Source of the DNA: Synergistaceae bacterium
Lineage (GTDB): Bacteria > Synergistota > Synergistia > Synergistales > Synergistaceae
Assembly (NCBI GenBank): GCA_031271065.1
Contig: JAISWP010000253.1
Location: forward strand, 1-5,254
Direction: 5' to 3'
Length of the DNA stretch: 5,254 bases
Shown here: in pieces, positions 5,143 through 5,254 of the stretch
Numbering within the stretch: position 1 is the stretch's first letter
Layout: each line of letters starts with the position of its first letter
The notes under the pieces: model-generated
The model's database searches: none
The model's input: only the letters and a program-made list of their open reading frames with translations
Told to the model about the DNA's origin: nothing
Made by a program: the position numbers and the translations under genes

Positions 5143-5254
5143 TTAATCGAATCCTTCTATATTGTGGCTCTGATTGACCAGGTCTTCCAGTGTAATCCCG
5201 TCCAGATAATCGTTGATGACCTTATTGAGACCTTCCCACATAGGCAGAGTAGGA
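5143..5254 (-). CDS. Rrf2/IscR-family transcriptional regulator, C-terminal fragment
   Basis: The last 36 codons of a minus-strand gene are visible, ending in TAA at 5145-5143; the rest is beyond the right edge. They read PTLPMWEGLNKVINDYLDG followed by ITLEDLVNQ and a short tail. This matches the end of Rrf2-family proteins, where a cysteine-x-T-x-x-x-W segment leads into a helix and then a 'L-x-x-I-T-L-x-D-L' motif. In E. coli IscR the residue just before this segment is the third Fe-S ligand (Cys104). Here that codon is cut, but its last base is T, compatible with a TGT cysteine codon. The fragment alone cannot tell an Fe-S-sensing IscR type from a cysteine-sensing CymR type. It lies 195-205 bp upstream of cysK on the same strand, with a separate strong promoter between them. 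Confidence 0.75.
   Translation of the reverse strand, partial: PTLPMWEGLNKVINDYLDGITLEDLVNQSHNIEGFD

Noticed and set aside
1..5254. CRISPR arrays, insertion sequences, tRNA or rRNA genes
   Set aside because: No regularly spaced repeats, transposase motifs, terminal repeats or tRNA-like sequences were seen. Intergenic gaps are all shorter than about 200 bp.

Overview
The window is a compact, fairly GC-rich bacterial region. One gene fragment on the + strand enters from the left and converges on a run of minus-strand genes that fills the rest. The gene set is typical of a strictly anaerobic, hydrogen-metabolising bacterium: HydE ([FeFe]-hydrogenase maturation), a LarE-type sulfur insertase with cysteine-cluster motifs, a cysteine-rich MnmA and a possible Fe-S Rrf2 regulator. 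The sigma70-like promoter hexamers and codon use would fit a Synergistota- or Clostridia-like organism. That placement is a guess; there is no rRNA or other marker.

Layout. (1) Positions 1-809, + strand: the 3' part of a LacI/periplasmic-binding-fold protein, probably a LacI-family regulator whose DNA-binding domain lies off the left edge. (2) 812-855: a long inverted repeat between the convergent genes, probably a shared 3'-end structure. (3) 869-3869, minus strand, transcribed right to left: mnmA, hydE, larE. mnmA and hydE are 22 bp apart, and the hydE stop codon abuts the larE start codon (TAAATG), so this looks like one operon. Its best promoter has the -10 box six bases before the mnmA ATG, which predicts a leaderless mRNA. 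(4) 3870-4005: an intergenic stretch with a weak terminator for cysK and a strong GC-rich hairpin whose T-run points the opposite way. (5) 4006-4938, minus strand: cysK. It is preceded by a leader of about 140 nt and a promoter with exact TTGACA and TATAAT hexamers. (6) 5143-5254, minus strand: the C-terminal end of an Rrf2/IscR-family regulator running off the right edge.

The minus-strand genes share a theme: acquisition of sulfur and its insertion into cofactors and tRNA. CysK makes cysteine from sulfide and O-acetylserine. MnmA thiolates tRNA wobble uridine. LarE inserts sulfur into the nickel-pincer nucleotide precursor. HydE works on the cysteine-ligated iron precursor of the H-cluster. 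Rrf2 proteins commonly sense Fe-S or cysteine status. No cysteine desulfurase, LarB/LarC, HydF or HydG is visible. I see no mobile element, CRISPR array, tRNA or rRNA. Nothing here proves a new system. The most notable points are the mnmA-hydE-larE combination, the predicted leaderless mnmA start, and the promoter/dyad/leader arrangement at cysK.
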